Of a DNA stretch of 64,000 bases, positions 28,401-35,549 are shown one piece after another. A program made the position numbers and the translations under genes. How positions within the stretch are numbered: the first letter of the stretch is position 1; every line of letters begins with the position of its first letter. Where the stretch lies: the NCBI GenBank assembly GCA_945878845.1, contig CAMCUB010000004.1:62001-126000 (forward strand), read 5' to 3'. Under the pieces are notes generated by a model, which made no database searches, was not told the DNA's origin, and saw nothing but the letters and a program-made list of their open reading frames with translations. This DNA is from Erythrobacter sanguineus (lineage in GTDB: Bacteria > Pseudomonadota > Alphaproteobacteria > Sphingomonadales > Sphingomonadaceae).

Positions 28401-29859
28401 CGCGAACAGCGGCAGCACCATCGCGCCGGGCGCGAACGGCGCTGGCGTGCTGGGGGTCAATGGCGCGGTCAACCTGCAGGCGGGCAGCACTGTCCAGCTG
28501 CAGATCCGCGCGGGCGGGCCCTCGGACGCGATCGTCAGCAATGGCGCGGCGACGCTCGGCGGCACGGCGGCCTTCAGCAACCTCGGCGGGGTCTATGCCT
28601 TCAACTCCGAGATCGTCCTGCTGCAGGCCGATGGCGGACGCACCGGCACCTTTGCCAGCACGACCGGGTTCGGGAGCTTCGGCATCCTCTACCGGCCCGA
28701 GCTGGTTTACACCGCCAACCAGGCGCGGCTGCGCTTTGCGCCGAACCTGCTGGCGAACATCGTCGGCAACACGGCGCTCACCGCCAACCAGCGCTCGGTC
28801 GTCAACCGCATCGATGGCGCAGTGACCGCGGGCTACAACCCGCAGCCGCTGTTCAACGTCTATGCCCTGCCGACCGCGCAGCTGCCCGGCGCCTTCGACC
28901 AGCTTTCGGGCGAGGTCTATGCCAGCACTGCCGGTGTCGGCATCGAGCAGGAACGCCTCGTGCGCGAAGCGGTGCTCGGCCGCGTCAATGCGGTGGCGAT
29001 GGCTGCGCGCGGCGATGCGGCAGCGGGCAAGGGCGCGGGCGCCTGGGCGCAGCTGTTCGGCGGCGGCGGTCAGGGCGATAGCGACGGCAATGCCGCGCGG
29101 ATCGAGACCGACCGCACCGGCTTTGCCACCGGCATCGACTTCGGCAGTGCCAACGAGAACGGCAGCTGGCGCGCGGGCGTCTTCGGCATGCAGATCCAGA
29201 GCGACGTCACCATCGACGCGCGCGGATCAAGCGCCGAGGTCGAGCAGAGCGGCGGCGGCGTCTATGCCTCGCTCAGCACCGGCGGCTTCACCGCAACGCT
29301 GGGCGGCTATCTGACCTCGGTCGATCTCACCGCCAGCCGCACCATCGCGCTGCCCGGCTTTGCCGAGGTCAACAATGGTGAGACGGGCGGCGAGGCGCGT
29401 CAGGCCTTTGCCGAGGTGTCGTTCACGATCCCGTCGGGCAAGGGCATGGTGCGTCCGTTCCTCGGCGCCACGATCGGCAGCTTCGATCTTGACGCCTTCA
29501 CTGAGACCGGCGGGGCAGCGGCGCTGACCATGCGCAAGCAGAGCTACTCGACCGGCACGCTGACCGCCGGGGTCGATGGCATGCTACCGGTGGGCAAGAG
29601 CCTGACGCTGTTCGGCACGCTGGCCGGACGCGCGCAGCTGGGCGACCGCGCTCCGCAGGCGCAACTGGCGCTGGCGGCTGCGCCGCAGCAGGCCTTCGGG
29701 GTGGCCGGGGCGCAGTTCGAGGAAGTCGCAGTCGCGGCCCGCCTCGATGCCTCGCTCAAGCTCGGCAAGAATGTCGACTTCTCGGTCGGCTATACCGGGC
29801 TGATCGGCAGCACGATCTCGGATCACGGGGCGCGGGCGACGCTGCAAGTGCAGTTCTGA
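19402..29859 (+). CDS. Giant autotransporter adhesin (type Va secretion)
   Basis: A 3485-residue outer-membrane autotransporter. The long signal peptide ends near AFA-Q (residues 50-53). Next comes a Gly-rich stretch of about 250 residues full of GGNGG-like runs. The passenger is made of beta-helix repeats of the passenger-associated type, with recurrent GTLTLSGANTYSG, TTVAGGTLVIG-like and NSGTVNG units. Around residues 2570-2670 a Pro/Ala-rich segment breaks the repeats. The C-terminal translocator barrel spans about residues 3211-3485 (from GAGAWAQLFGGG) and ends in the aromatic residue Phe (LQVQF) as required for BAM insertion. ATG at 19402 follows GGGGGAA; an in-frame TTG at 19384 would add six residues. 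The likely role is adhesion, aggregation or biofilm formation; no protease triad or other catalytic motif was seen. Confidence 0.92.
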   Translation: MLTGLSRDFAQDSSRFQFRSKARFLLNSTALIPVVGALAAVGLLATPGAAFAQSTDAEGGNGGGGGGAGGGSVIVDGGIGVAGGPGVAAGSGGGGGGGGTGVTGGNGGTGSGGTAGGVGNNVFNAPAGNGANATIAGNGGGGGAGASTRFLSGGSLSFFAGATTYISGGAGGAGLGSGSGGGGGAGATFVGNLQFNASISAGAARTGGAGGAGGNGGVSGNGGDGGDGGAGLTVVLGGINTIEAGALYTGGVGGAGGSGVVAGLGGVGGAGLNQTNGTLNNQGTLRGGVGGTGSVGGLGGIGFVGSGVTINNTGTIAGGLSGGGGVQALAMRLSGTNTVTNIGTLTGGVEIASGTTTFDIASDQALANVVSGAGALAKAGTGTLTLSGANTYSGLTTVAAGTLVIGSNTALGSTAAGTIVQNGAALVLSGERIVGEAITLNGTGVGGTGALRGLANVSTLTGAITLASDARIEADSVLDFRGVVSGVDRTATFGGAGNIVIQLGSLQLGSGSVIKEGAGILGLFNTNSFTGDTDVRGGQLQISGGSALSDTGRLTLGTGTSARVITNTETIGSLAGSGTIFLQNGGSLVVGDATDTVFSGVIQTANGSGSITKRGTGKLTLSGASTYTGLTTVSGGTLAVGSASGLGAATAGTVVQTGGTLGFESTITVGSLQISETIVLDGGTLRNIAGNTNISGPLTLLADSIIAADANSLTIFASGGVQGGGNDLIADASGGSINFTAGLLNIATLTKNGSGVVALSGSNTIAGNVTVNGGTLQGVNTNALSVANAVTLNGGAFDVFRSVIVGSVSGDTRLSVNGFGSPVTLTLGGNNSSTSFSGQLSGDGNLIKTGTGTFTLTGFNNFVGGITVNNGTLQVGNNLTTGTLGLGTATVLVEANGTLNFRRSNLYSVSNAITGAGTIVKSGAGTVILTNVAGFTGSTLVEDGQLTIQGDFGGAITVDGGILGGTGTIAGAVIVNNGGTVAAGNSPGTLTVGALSLNMGSLTTFELGEAGVAGGANNDLIRVTGALTLNGGSVDIVRGSGFSSGRYTLFEFGSLVGGLGNLFLNPLDGGFVGTLAVDGNTIVLNAAPPEDLIFWNGSTLAPTGAVVGGSGTWNLVNGNFTEDDGDFTGAWAGNGFNAVFAGTGGTVTIGADTTVAPSGLAFLVDGYTIEGGNAASRLELTGPTGVDTAAAVGATINAVISGTGSMTKTGTGTLTLRGVNTYTGSTTVLGGTLVNSGTITGSVTNNATLTSTGSLLGGLTNSAGAVANLAGTVNGQINNSGTVNVTGNLATTNNFNFINSDAGLLNVSGGNYTGANALINNSTALNGINVSSGRTLGAAIIVNGATSSILNAGTITTSNRIDNSGTLTTTGTINGGSTGLRGLAGSTTNASGTINGAVSNAGTFNVTGNLVNNSSITNTGTFNVTGATVTTLGLNNEASGTVNAAGAINGQLGNAGTFNVTGNLTGNNAFINSGTGLLNVSGGDYTGLTVVINNSTAANAVNISAGRTLSAGIVSNGATSSILNAGTLTASNRIDNSGTLTTTGTINVGSFGLRGLAGSTTNASGTITGSISNAGTFNVTGNLVNDGFITNNGVFNLTGATLTSGGLSNNAGAVVNARGTLNGGVNNAGTFNVTGNLTNTNPNASYFGFDAGVLNVSDGDYTGLVVVSNSSTATNGVNISAGRTLSAQIVSNGANSSFLNAGTITTSNRLENNGSLTSTGTINGVFFNNAGATASLQGAVNGAFTNSGTVTVTGGLTVNGAVTQNSAGTFNLGGFTTSFGSLAGSGTVNLGAGTLTVGGNGTSTSFDGAINGTGGLVKTGAGTFTLAGTNGYTGQTRIDEGTLALAASGVIAGQVRNSGTFNNSGTVNGSVVNLATLTSSGTIGGGLSQFSGATGTVSGTLNGFVNNAGTLTVNGNLASNDFGQITGTGQVTVQSGARWSGLLGFTNLSTNAAGLSIAGTLDVNGIFVTQAGATTVIASGGTLTAQNSTNLGTVTNNGTVNTDVTNGSGNVAGTITNNGTWNGTMSQGLGSVTNTGRWNGNFLLDVGAQITNSGTWDTTSLFGGAVRDGTFINTGNLIGLGFAVTGANALLDNNITGVITLNFGQAFNIDTGGRINNFGTASATANVNAGGILRNFAGASWNGPVIIAATGSVGNSGTINGNVANSGTFSSIGTVNGNFSSGVNTLTTLAGALNGNISNMGRIELVGTTTGINILFQTASGTFDLGGFDTTIGGVQGSGQVLLGDGDLTVNAASNTGFSGVISGNGGLIKTGSQTLTLLGANTYAGGTSLSGGVLTVANNLALGTGQVTMLSGTTLRSGAANIALANAIDISGTGTIDIGTNQRFTLAGVISGGTLNQTGAGGSLLTLSGTNTYTGGTVLNGAFTLVSRDANLGAASGAVTFNGGATLIFNNTAAFGSTRNFIGNTNINLQTLGTAPVTLGGVVSGVGGLLKQGAGTLILTNANTYQGGTGLFEGVLTVANNRALGTGQVTMLGGTTLRSGAANIALANNIDISGTSTIDSAANMFTLSGVIGGSGSLIKIGGGTLTLTGVNTYTGTTFVDAGTLVVGEGGVVAPPPAATVAPAPTLVAVTAQAIEPAIASAPAQVGRGLLVGGTGSLTGGRTSVSLEPAATLAVVETAPVIAAVAGEAPVAPMANVAAQNTMLALAVIAGNVVNSATLINNGTILGMVINNAGASASNHGVIEGAVRNDGTLVSTGTLGGGLVNNGQAQIAGVLDGDVINTGTITLTGITTGIDFLEQAAGGVFNLAGFDTTLGAIMGAGSITLGAGRLTTGTDGVGTVFGGVISGTGSLAKVGTGRLVLTGANTYTGGTTISGGVLQLGNGGTSGSIVGPVVNNGALVINRSDAFTFASAISGTGMLVQDGSGTTTLTGTNSYSGGTLISSGRLVGNTASLQGQIQNNAALEFAQASAGIFAGQLFGAGLFDKTGLGLLDLTGNNNGFTGGTFVRGGELRVSGQLANSVVTVLSGSTLSGSGTIGGLIANSGSTIAPGANGAGVLGVNGAVNLQAGSTVQLQIRAGGPSDAIVSNGAATLGGTAAFSNLGGVYAFNSEIVLLQADGGRTGTFASTTGFGSFGILYRPELVYTANQARLRFAPNLLANIVGNTALTANQRSVVNRIDGAVTAGYNPQPLFNVYALPTAQLPGAFDQLSGEVYASTAGVGIEQERLVREAVLGRVNAVAMAARGDAAAGKGAGAWAQLFGGGGQGDSDGNAARIETDRTGFATGIDFGSANENGSWRAGVFGMQIQSDVTIDARGSSAEVEQSGGGVYASLSTGGFTATLGGYLTSVDLTASRTIALPGFAEVNNGETGGEARQAFAEVSFTIPSGKGMVRPFLGATIGSFDLDAFTETGGAAALTMRKQSYSTGTLTAGVDGMLPVGKSLTLFGTLAGRAQLGDRAPQAQLALAAAPQQAFGVAGAQFEEVAVAARLDASLKLGKNVDFSVGYTGLIGSTISDHGARATLQVQF
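23230..24600 (+). repeat. Three tandem ~174-residue repeats inside the autotransporter
   Basis: Three imperfect copies of a long unit follow one another in the passenger. Equivalent points (NNSTALNG, NNSTAANA, NSSTATNG) lie at 23359, 23878 and 24406, giving periods of 519 and 528 bases. Each copy has LLNVSGG-x-YTG, then SSILNAGT, TSNRIDNSGTLTTTGTIN and, in the first two, GLRGLAGSTTNASGTI and NAGTFNVTGNLVN. They look like recent in-frame duplications of a beta-helix block. Confidence 0.85.
26284..26961 (+). repeat. Pair of ~132-bp nearly identical direct repeats in the autotransporter
   Basis: Bases 26284-26415 and 26830-26961 are almost identical DNA at an offset of 546 bases (182 codons). 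Both encode LTVANN-x-ALGTGQVTML and TTLRSGAANIALAN. Most differences are single bases, so the duplication is recent or the copies are kept alike by gene conversion. Confidence 0.85.
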
Positions 29860-29880
29860 TCCCACGCCGCCACACCAACA

Positions 29881-29914
29881 AAGGCCCGCCCTCCGGCATC
29901 GGGGGGCGGGCCTT
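29881..29914 (+). terminator. Strong Rho-independent terminator after the autotransporter
   Basis: A perfect 11-base-pair stem (AAGGCCCGCCC with GGGCGGGCCTT) encloses a 12-base loop, 21 bases after the autotransporter stop. The flanking A and T bases let it act on both strands, so it may also terminate the convergent VOC gene that ends at 29921. Confidence 0.85.
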
Positions 29915-29920
29915 CGCTTG

Positions 29921-30295
29921 TCAGGCGTAGCTCACCATCTCGAACTCGATCCCGTCCCAGTCGAAGAAATAGAACCGGCGGCCGGGTTCGTAGTCGGCGT
30001 GGTTGAAGGGTTCGAGCCCGGCTTCCTTCACCACCGCTTCGGCGGCGTCGAGATCGCCCACCACCAGTCCGACATGGTTGAGCGGCGCCCCCTTGGCATG
30101 GCGTCCGGGTAGCGGCGCTCCGCTTGTATAAACCGCGATATAATCATCCTTGCCGCCGACATGGATCGTCTCCCCGCCGAGCTGCGAGGGCCCGCGCCAG
30201 CGGATGTGCCAGCCCATCAACCGCTCGAGCAGCGCGGCGCTGCGTTCGATGTCGCTGACGGTGATGTTGATATGTTCGAGGCGGGATTGGGGCAT
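29921..30295 (-). CDS. VOC (glyoxalase/bleomycin resistance) family protein
   Basis: A 124-residue protein with the paired beta-alpha-beta-beta-beta fold of the vicinal oxygen chelate superfamily. Metal-ligand positions are visible: H6 in RLEHINITVSD, then NHVGLVVGDLDAAE, and Glu late in DGIEFEMV. ATG at 30295 is supported by AAAGGAA 9 bases upstream; seven extra upstream codons are unlikely. Members include glyoxalase I, dioxygenases and drug-binding proteins, so the function is open. It is divergent from soxR, and the SoxR-type dyad lies 76 bases upstream of its start, suggesting redox-dependent control. Confidence 0.85.
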   Translation of the reverse strand: MPQSRLEHINITVSDIERSAALLERLMGWHIRWRGPSQLGGETIHVGGKDDYIAVYTSGAPLPGRHAKGAPLNHVGLVVGDLDAAEAVVKEAGLEPFNHADYEPGRRFYFFDWDGIEFEMVSYA

Positions 30296-30370
30296 GTCGG
30301 GGTTCCTTTCGCACATTGCCGATCCGCGTCTTGCGAGGGGACGCGAATCGATTGACTTGGCCCTTGTGCA

Positions 30371-30390
30371 ATCTCAACCTAACTTGAGAT
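30371..30390. promoter_or_regulatory. Probable SoxR operator
   Basis: The 20-base sequence ATCTCAACCTAACTTGAGAT is a perfect 7-base inverted repeat (ATCTCAA/TTGAGAT) around a 6-base centre. It closely resembles the known SoxR box, CCTCAAGTTAACTTGAGG. It sits between divergent soxR and the VOC gene, 26 bases before the soxR start. A TTGACT hexamer at 30352-30357 lies upstream, but the -10 element could not be fixed. Confidence 0.75.
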
Positions 30391-30415
30391 CAAGCTTTAT
30401 TGCGAGAACCCCGCC

Positions 30416-30904
30416 ATGCCCCCTGCGCCCGCACCCCGCCGCCTCAAGCCCTCCGACCTCATCCCCATCGGCGAGATCGCGCAGCGCACCGGGCTGAGCG
30501 TCTCGGCGATCCGCTTCTACGAGGAGCGGCGGTTGATCGAGCCGGTGCGCACCGGCGGCAACCAGCGGCGCTTCCTGCGCTCGGACATCCGCCGCCTCTC
30601 CTTCATCCTGATCGCCCAGCGCTTGGGCCTCAGCCTTGCCGAGATCGAGGCCGAACTGGCCAAGCTCCCGCTCGGCCGCACGCCGACGGCGCGCGACTGG
30701 GAAGCGATCAGCAGCGCCATCCGCGCCACGCTCGACCAGCGGATCGCCGAACTCACCCGCACCCGCGACCGGCTCGACGGGTGCATCGGCTGCGGCTGCC
30801 TCAGCCTTGAACATTGCGCGATCTGGAACCCCGAGGACCGGCTCGGCGGCGAGGGGCCGGGGCCGCGCAAACTGCTCGGCTGTGGGGCGATGAGCCTGCG
30901 CTGA
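30416..30904 (+). CDS. soxR: Redox-sensitive transcriptional activator SoxR
   Basis: A 162-residue MerR-family regulator. The N-terminal winged helix is IGEIAQRTGLSVSAIRFYEE at residues 18-37. A dimerisation helix follows, and then the [2Fe-2S] cysteines C123, C126, C128 and C134 in the pattern C-x2-C-x-C-x5-C, which is diagnostic for SoxR. Oxidation of the cluster by redox-cycling compounds or superoxide untwists the promoter and switches on targets. No soxS is present. As in other non-enteric bacteria, it probably controls nearby genes directly; the divergent VOC gene is the best candidate. Confidence 0.94.
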   Translation: MPPAPAPRRLKPSDLIPIGEIAQRTGLSVSAIRFYEERRLIEPVRTGGNQRRFLRSDIRRLSFILIAQRLGLSLAEIEAELAKLPLGRTPTARDWEAISSAIRATLDQRIAELTRTRDRLDGCIGCGCLSLEHCAIWNPEDRLGGEGPGPRKLLGCGAMSLR

Positions 30905-31032
30905 ACCGTTCACCTGCATCGACGAACGGCATCGGCTTCGATCAATCGCCCGCCCGCTCCCACCAATGCGGCTTTATCGCTGGCAGGCTTCGGCTAGAGT
31001 GCGCAGGATTAAGTAACAGGGGTCTGCCACAC

Positions 31033-31929
31033 ATGCTCGAACTCAGCGGCGTCAGCCACACCTATCCCAATGGCACCAAGGCGCTCGATGATGTGGGCCT
31101 GTCGATCCCCAAGGGGATGTTCGGCCTGCTGGGCCCCAATGGCGCGGGCAAATCGACCCTGATGCGGACCATCGCGACGCTCCAGGCACCCACCCAAGGC
31201 ATGATCCGTTTCGGCGATATCGACGTGCTGGCCGAGCCTGATCGCCTGCGCCGCACGCTTGGCTATCTGCCGCAGGATTTCGGCGTCTACCCGCGCATTT
31301 CGGCCGCCGCGATGCTCGATCACATGGCGGTGCTCAAGGGCGTCAGCAATGCGGGCGAGCGCAAGGCGATGGTCGAGCATCTGCTCAACCAGACCAACCT
31401 GTGGAACGTGCGCGGCAAGGCGATTGCGGGCTTTTCGGGCGGGATGCGCCAGCGCTTCGGCATCGCCCAGGCGCTGATCGGCCAGCCCGAGCTCATCATC
31501 GTCGACGAGCCCACCGCCGGGCTCGACCCCGAAGAGCGCAACCGTTTCCTAAACCTGCTGGCCGGGATCGGCGAGAATGTGGTGGTCATCCTCTCCACCC
31601 ACATCGTTGACGATGTCGCCGACCTGTGCCCGCGCATGGCGGTGCTGGCGGGCGGCAAGCTGCGTCTGGAAGGCGCGCCGCATGACCTGATCGCCTCGAC
31701 CCGCGGGCGCGTCTGGCAGAAGACCGTCCACCACACCCAGCTTGCCGAGATGCAGGCGCAATACGAGGTCATCTCGCACCGCTTCTTTGCCGGCGACATC
31801 GTGGTCCACGTGCTGGCCGACAGCCAGCCGGAAGGCTTCGATCCGGTGAGCGGGGGGCTGGAGGACGTCTACTTCGCGACCCTCGCCGAGACCCGCCGCG
31901 CGCCCGCCGCTCCCGTCCTCGCCAAGTAA
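31033..31929 (+). CDS. ABC transporter ATP-binding protein
   Basis: A 298-residue ATPase subunit. Walker A is GPNGAGKST at residues 34-42, the Q-loop is in LGYLPQDFGVYP, the signature is FSGGMRQRFG, Walker B is ELIIVDEPTAGLDP, and the switch His follows in VVILSTHIVDDV. The C-terminal 70 residues extend beyond the core domain. ATG at 31033 follows CAGGGG. It is followed after 15 bases by the permease/M1 fusion, so the two form one transport system. Its own promoter must lie in the 128 bases after soxR, where I see no clear SoxR box. Confidence 0.92.
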   Translation: MLELSGVSHTYPNGTKALDDVGLSIPKGMFGLLGPNGAGKSTLMRTIATLQAPTQGMIRFGDIDVLAEPDRLRRTLGYLPQDFGVYPRISAAAMLDHMAVLKGVSNAGERKAMVEHLLNQTNLWNVRGKAIAGFSGGMRQRFGIAQALIGQPELIIVDEPTAGLDPEERNRFLNLLAGIGENVVVILSTHIVDDVADLCPRMAVLAGGKLRLEGAPHDLIASTRGRVWQKTVHHTQLAEMQAQYEVISHRFFAGDIVVHVLADSQPEGFDPVSGGLEDVYFATLAETRRAPAAPVLAK

Positions 31930-31944
31930 GGGAGGGCCGGAGAG

Positions 31945-34900
31945 ATGCTCACCGCACGCCTCGCCGCGTTCGAGATCCGTTACCAGCTCCGCAATCCGGT
32001 GTTCTGGGTTTCGATGGCGATCTTCTTGCTGATGGGCTTCGGCCTCAGCGCCAGCGACAATGTCAGCTTCGGCTCGCCCGGCGCGGTCAACGAGAACTCG
32101 CCCTTCACGGTCACCATCGCGACCGCGCTGTTCTCGATCTTCTACCTCTTCGTCATCACCGCCTTTGTCGCCAATGCCGTGGTGCGCGACGACGTAACGG
32201 GCTTTGGCCCGATGATCCGCGCCACCCCGGTGGGGCGCACCTCGTTCCTCGCCGGACGCTTCCTCGGCGGGCTCTCCATCGCGATCCTCGGCTATCTGGC
32301 GGTGCCGGCAGGGATCGCGCTGGGCGCGGCGATGCCCTGGGTCGATCCCGAAACCGTGGGGCCCAGCAGCCTTGGGCTCTACCTGTGGCCCTTCCTGGTC
32401 GTCGCCATCCCCAACCTGATCCTGTCCTCCGCGCTGCTGTTCGCGCTGGCGACCTTCACCCGTTCGATGCTGGCGAGCTATGTCGGCGTGATCGTGCTGG
32501 TGCTGGGCTATCTCACCGTGCCGCTGCTGCTCGGCAGTGATCCGAGCTGGCAGGACCCGGTCGCGCGGTTCGAGCCGCTCGGTACCGGCGCGATCGGCGA
32601 GGTCTCGCGCTACTGGACCTCGGCCGACATGAACACCAAGGCGATCCCGCTCGAGGGCAACCTGCTGTTCAACCGCGTCTTCGTGCTGGCGCTTTCCGCG
32701 CTGTTCTTTGGCGTAGCATGGCTGCGCTTCAGCATGACCGAGCGCGCGCCGTCGCGCTGGCGGCAGCGCCGGCTGGCCAAGCAGGCTGCCAAGGCCGCCA
32801 AGGCCGAGGCCGTCGCCCCCCGCGCGCTCACCGCCCCGGTCACCCGCACCTTCGGCACCGGCCATGCCTTCGCGACCTTCTGGGTGCGCCTCAAGACCGA
32901 GGTGCGCATGGTCACGCGCAGCCCCGGCTTCCTTGTCCTGCTGCCGCTCGGCATCGGCTTCGTGCTGATCAACCTGGCCTTCTCCGATACGACCTACGGC
33001 ACGCCGACCTATCCGCTGACCGCCAACGTGATCGGCACGGTGACCGGCTCGATGGCGCTGTTCAGCATCATCGTCGCGGTGTTCTATGGCGGCGAGCTGG
33101 TGTGGCGCGAGCGCGACGTGAAGATTTCCGAGATCATCGACGCCACCCCCGTGCCCGCCTGGGCAATGTTCGTGCCCAAGATCCTCGCGATCTTCGCGGT
33201 GCTGGTGGCGATGGCGCTCGCCGGGATGCTGGTCGGCGTGCTCTTTCAGCTCGCCAAGGGGACGGGCAGCGTCGATCCCGGGCTCTACCTCACCGCCTAT
33301 GTCGTGCCGCAAAGCATCGACCTGCTGATGATCGCGATCCTTGCGGTGTTCTTCCAGGTGCTCAGCCCCAACAAATATGTCGGTTGGGGCCTGTTCCTGG
33401 TGTGGTTCGTGCTGCGCATCGTGATGTCGAACATGGGCTACACCAACATCCTCTACTCCTACAACGGCACCCCGTCCGAGCCGCTTTCCGACATGAACGG
33501 CACCGGCGGCTTCTGGGTCGGCGCGGCGATTGCGCGGATCTATTGGGCCTGCTTCGGGGTGGTGATGCTGGTGTTCGCCCACTGGGCCTGGCCGAGCGGC
33601 ACGGTGGTCGCAGTGATGCCGCGGCTCAAGGGCGTCGCCAAGCGCGCCAGCCTCGCTTCGGGCGGGATCGCGCTGGCCGCAATCGCCGGGATGGTCGGCA
33701 CGGGCCTCGTCATCAACCACAACATCAAGGAGCTGAACCGCTTCGAGACCTCGGACGAGGCCGAAGCGCGGATGGCCGACTTCGAGCGCAAATATCTCAA
33801 ATATGCCAGCCTGCCGCGCCCGGTGGTGACCGATGTCGAATTCGTGATCGACATCGATCCGGCCGCCAAGCGGTTGAAGGCGACCGGCCACTACATGCTG
33901 CGCAACGACAGCGGGCAGCCGATCACCGAGGTGCACGTCCGCCAGGGCGATGACGGCGCGAAGTTCACCCGCCTTGAGATCGCCGGGGCCAAGCTCGCCA
34001 GCTTTGACGAGACGCATCTCTACCGCATCTACCGCTTCGCAACCCCGCTCGCGCCGGGCGCGGCGGTGCGGCTCGACTTTGCCACCGACATCTGGCGGCG
34101 CGGCTTTGCCAATAGCGGGGCGGCGACCGACATCGTCGACAACGGCACCTTCGTGAACAACTACACCTTCGCGCCGATCATCGGGATGGACCGCAACGGG
34201 GTGTTGCAGGACCGCACCGCGCGGCGGCGGCAGGGCCTGCCGGCCGAGCAGCGCATGGCCAAGCTCGAGGATACCTCGGCGCAGGTGCGCAACTATATCG
34301 GCGCCGACTGGGTCAATTCGAAGATCACCCTCTCGACTTCGGCCGACCAGACCCCGATCGCGCCGGGCGACAAGATTTCGGACGTGGTCAAGGATGGCCG
34401 CCGCATCGCGGTGTTCCAGTCGCCTGCGCCGATCCTCAACTTCTTCTCGGTGCAATCGGCACGCTATGCCGTGGCCGAGGAGATGGCAGGCCCTGTGCGC
34501 CTCAGCGTCTATTACGATCCCAAGCACGACTGGAACGTGCCGGCGATGCAAAAGGCGCTGAAGACGTCGCTGGCCTATTACCAGCGCAATTTCGGGCCTT
34601 ACCAGTTCGGCTATGCGCGGATCATCGAGTTCCCGGGCTATTCGAGCTTCGCGCAGGCTTTCGCGGGCACCATGCCCTATTCCGAAAGCATCGGCTTTGC
34701 CGCCGACGTGCGCGATCCCGAGACGATCGACTACGTCTCCTACATTACCGCGCACGAGCTGGGCCACCAGTACTGGGCGCATCAGGTGATCGGGGCGGAC
34801 ATGCAGGGCCAGACCCTGCTGTCGGAAACGCTCGCGCAATATTCGGCGCTGATGGGAATGAAGGAGCTCTATGGCGAGGACAAGATTCGCCGCTTCCTGA

Positions 34901-35541
34901 AGTTCGAGCTCGATCGCTATCTCGGCGGGCGCAAGGGCGATACGCTGCCCGAACAGCCGCTGATCCGGGTCGAGAACCAGCAGCACATCCATTACCGCAA
35001 GGGCAGCCTTGTCATGTACCTGCTCCAGCACCGGCTGGGCGAGGATGCGGTCAACCGCGCGCTGTCGCGGCTGGTGGCGACCTACAAGTTCAAGGGCGCG
35101 CCCTATCCGCGCAGCCTCGATCTGATCGCGGAGCTGCGCAAGGAGGCCAAGACGCCCGAGGATCAGGCGCTGATTACCGACCTGTTCGAGAAGATCACGA
35201 TCTATGACCTCAAGGCCAAGGAAGCGACCTCCACCAAGCGTGCCGACGGCAAGTGGGTGACGCGGATCACGGTCGAGGCGGGCAAGTTCTACGCCGACGG
35301 CAAGGGTGTCGAGACCGCGGCGAAACTCGCCGAGAGCATCGAGATCGGCGCATTCACCGCACGGCCGGGCACGGGCGCCTTTGCGAAAGCGAATGTCCTG
35401 TCGATGCAGCGAATGCCGGTGCGCGGCGGCGGCCAGGTGATCGAGATCGTTACCGCGCAAAAGCCTGCCTTCGCCGGGGTCGATCCCTACAACTTCTACA
35501 TCGACCGCGATGCGGATGACAATGTGGTGGCGGTGAATTGA
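31945..35541 (+). CDS. ABC permease fused to an M1-family metallopeptidase
   Basis: A 1198-residue fusion. Residues 1 to about 600 hold two blocks of ABC-2-type membrane helices, the first opening with YQLRNPVFWVSMAIFLLMGF. Residues from about 600 on form a periplasmic M1 aminopeptidase-like region. The zinc site is H937-E-L-G-H941, with E961 in LLSETLAQYSAL as third ligand; the spacing is 19 residues between the motif and this Glu rather than the classical 18. TIMPYSES-like and YHY-type substrate segments of M1 enzymes are only partly recognisable. Such fusions are known in several bacterial phyla, but their substrate is undetermined. It pairs with the ATPase 15 bases upstream. A hairpin follows the stop. 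Confidence 0.9.
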   Translation: MLTARLAAFEIRYQLRNPVFWVSMAIFLLMGFGLSASDNVSFGSPGAVNENSPFTVTIATALFSIFYLFVITAFVANAVVRDDVTGFGPMIRATPVGRTSFLAGRFLGGLSIAILGYLAVPAGIALGAAMPWVDPETVGPSSLGLYLWPFLVVAIPNLILSSALLFALATFTRSMLASYVGVIVLVLGYLTVPLLLGSDPSWQDPVARFEPLGTGAIGEVSRYWTSADMNTKAIPLEGNLLFNRVFVLALSALFFGVAWLRFSMTERAPSRWRQRRLAKQAAKAAKAEAVAPRALTAPVTRTFGTGHAFATFWVRLKTEVRMVTRSPGFLVLLPLGIGFVLINLAFSDTTYGTPTYPLTANVIGTVTGSMALFSIIVAVFYGGELVWRERDVKISEIIDATPVPAWAMFVPKILAIFAVLVAMALAGMLVGVLFQLAKGTGSVDPGLYLTAYVVPQSIDLLMIAILAVFFQVLSPNKYVGWGLFLVWFVLRIVMSNMGYTNILYSYNGTPSEPLSDMNGTGGFWVGAAIARIYWACFGVVMLVFAHWAWPSGTVVAVMPRLKGVAKRASLASGGIALAAIAGMVGTGLVINHNIKELNRFETSDEAEARMADFERKYLKYASLPRPVVTDVEFVIDIDPAAKRLKATGHYMLRNDSGQPITEVHVRQGDDGAKFTRLEIAGAKLASFDETHLYRIYRFATPLAPGAAVRLDFATDIWRRGFANSGAATDIVDNGTFVNNYTFAPIIGMDRNGVLQDRTARRRQGLPAEQRMAKLEDTSAQVRNYIGADWVNSKITLSTSADQTPIAPGDKISDVVKDGRRIAVFQSPAPILNFFSVQSARYAVAEEMAGPVRLSVYYDPKHDWNVPAMQKALKTSLAYYQRNFGPYQFGYARIIEFPGYSSFAQAFAGTMPYSESIGFAADVRDPETIDYVSYITAHELGHQYWAHQVIGADMQGQTLLSETLAQYSALMGMKELYGEDKIRRFLKFELDRYLGGRKGDTLPEQPLIRVENQQHIHYRKGSLVMYLLQHRLGEDAVNRALSRLVATYKFKGAPYPRSLDLIAELRKEAKTPEDQALITDLFEKITIYDLKAKEATSTKRADGKWVTRITVEAGKFYADGKGVETAAKLAESIEIGAFTARPGTGAFAKANVLSMQRMPVRGGGQVIEIVTAQKPAFAGVDPYNFYIDRDADDNVVAVN

Positions 35542-35549
35542 GACATTGC

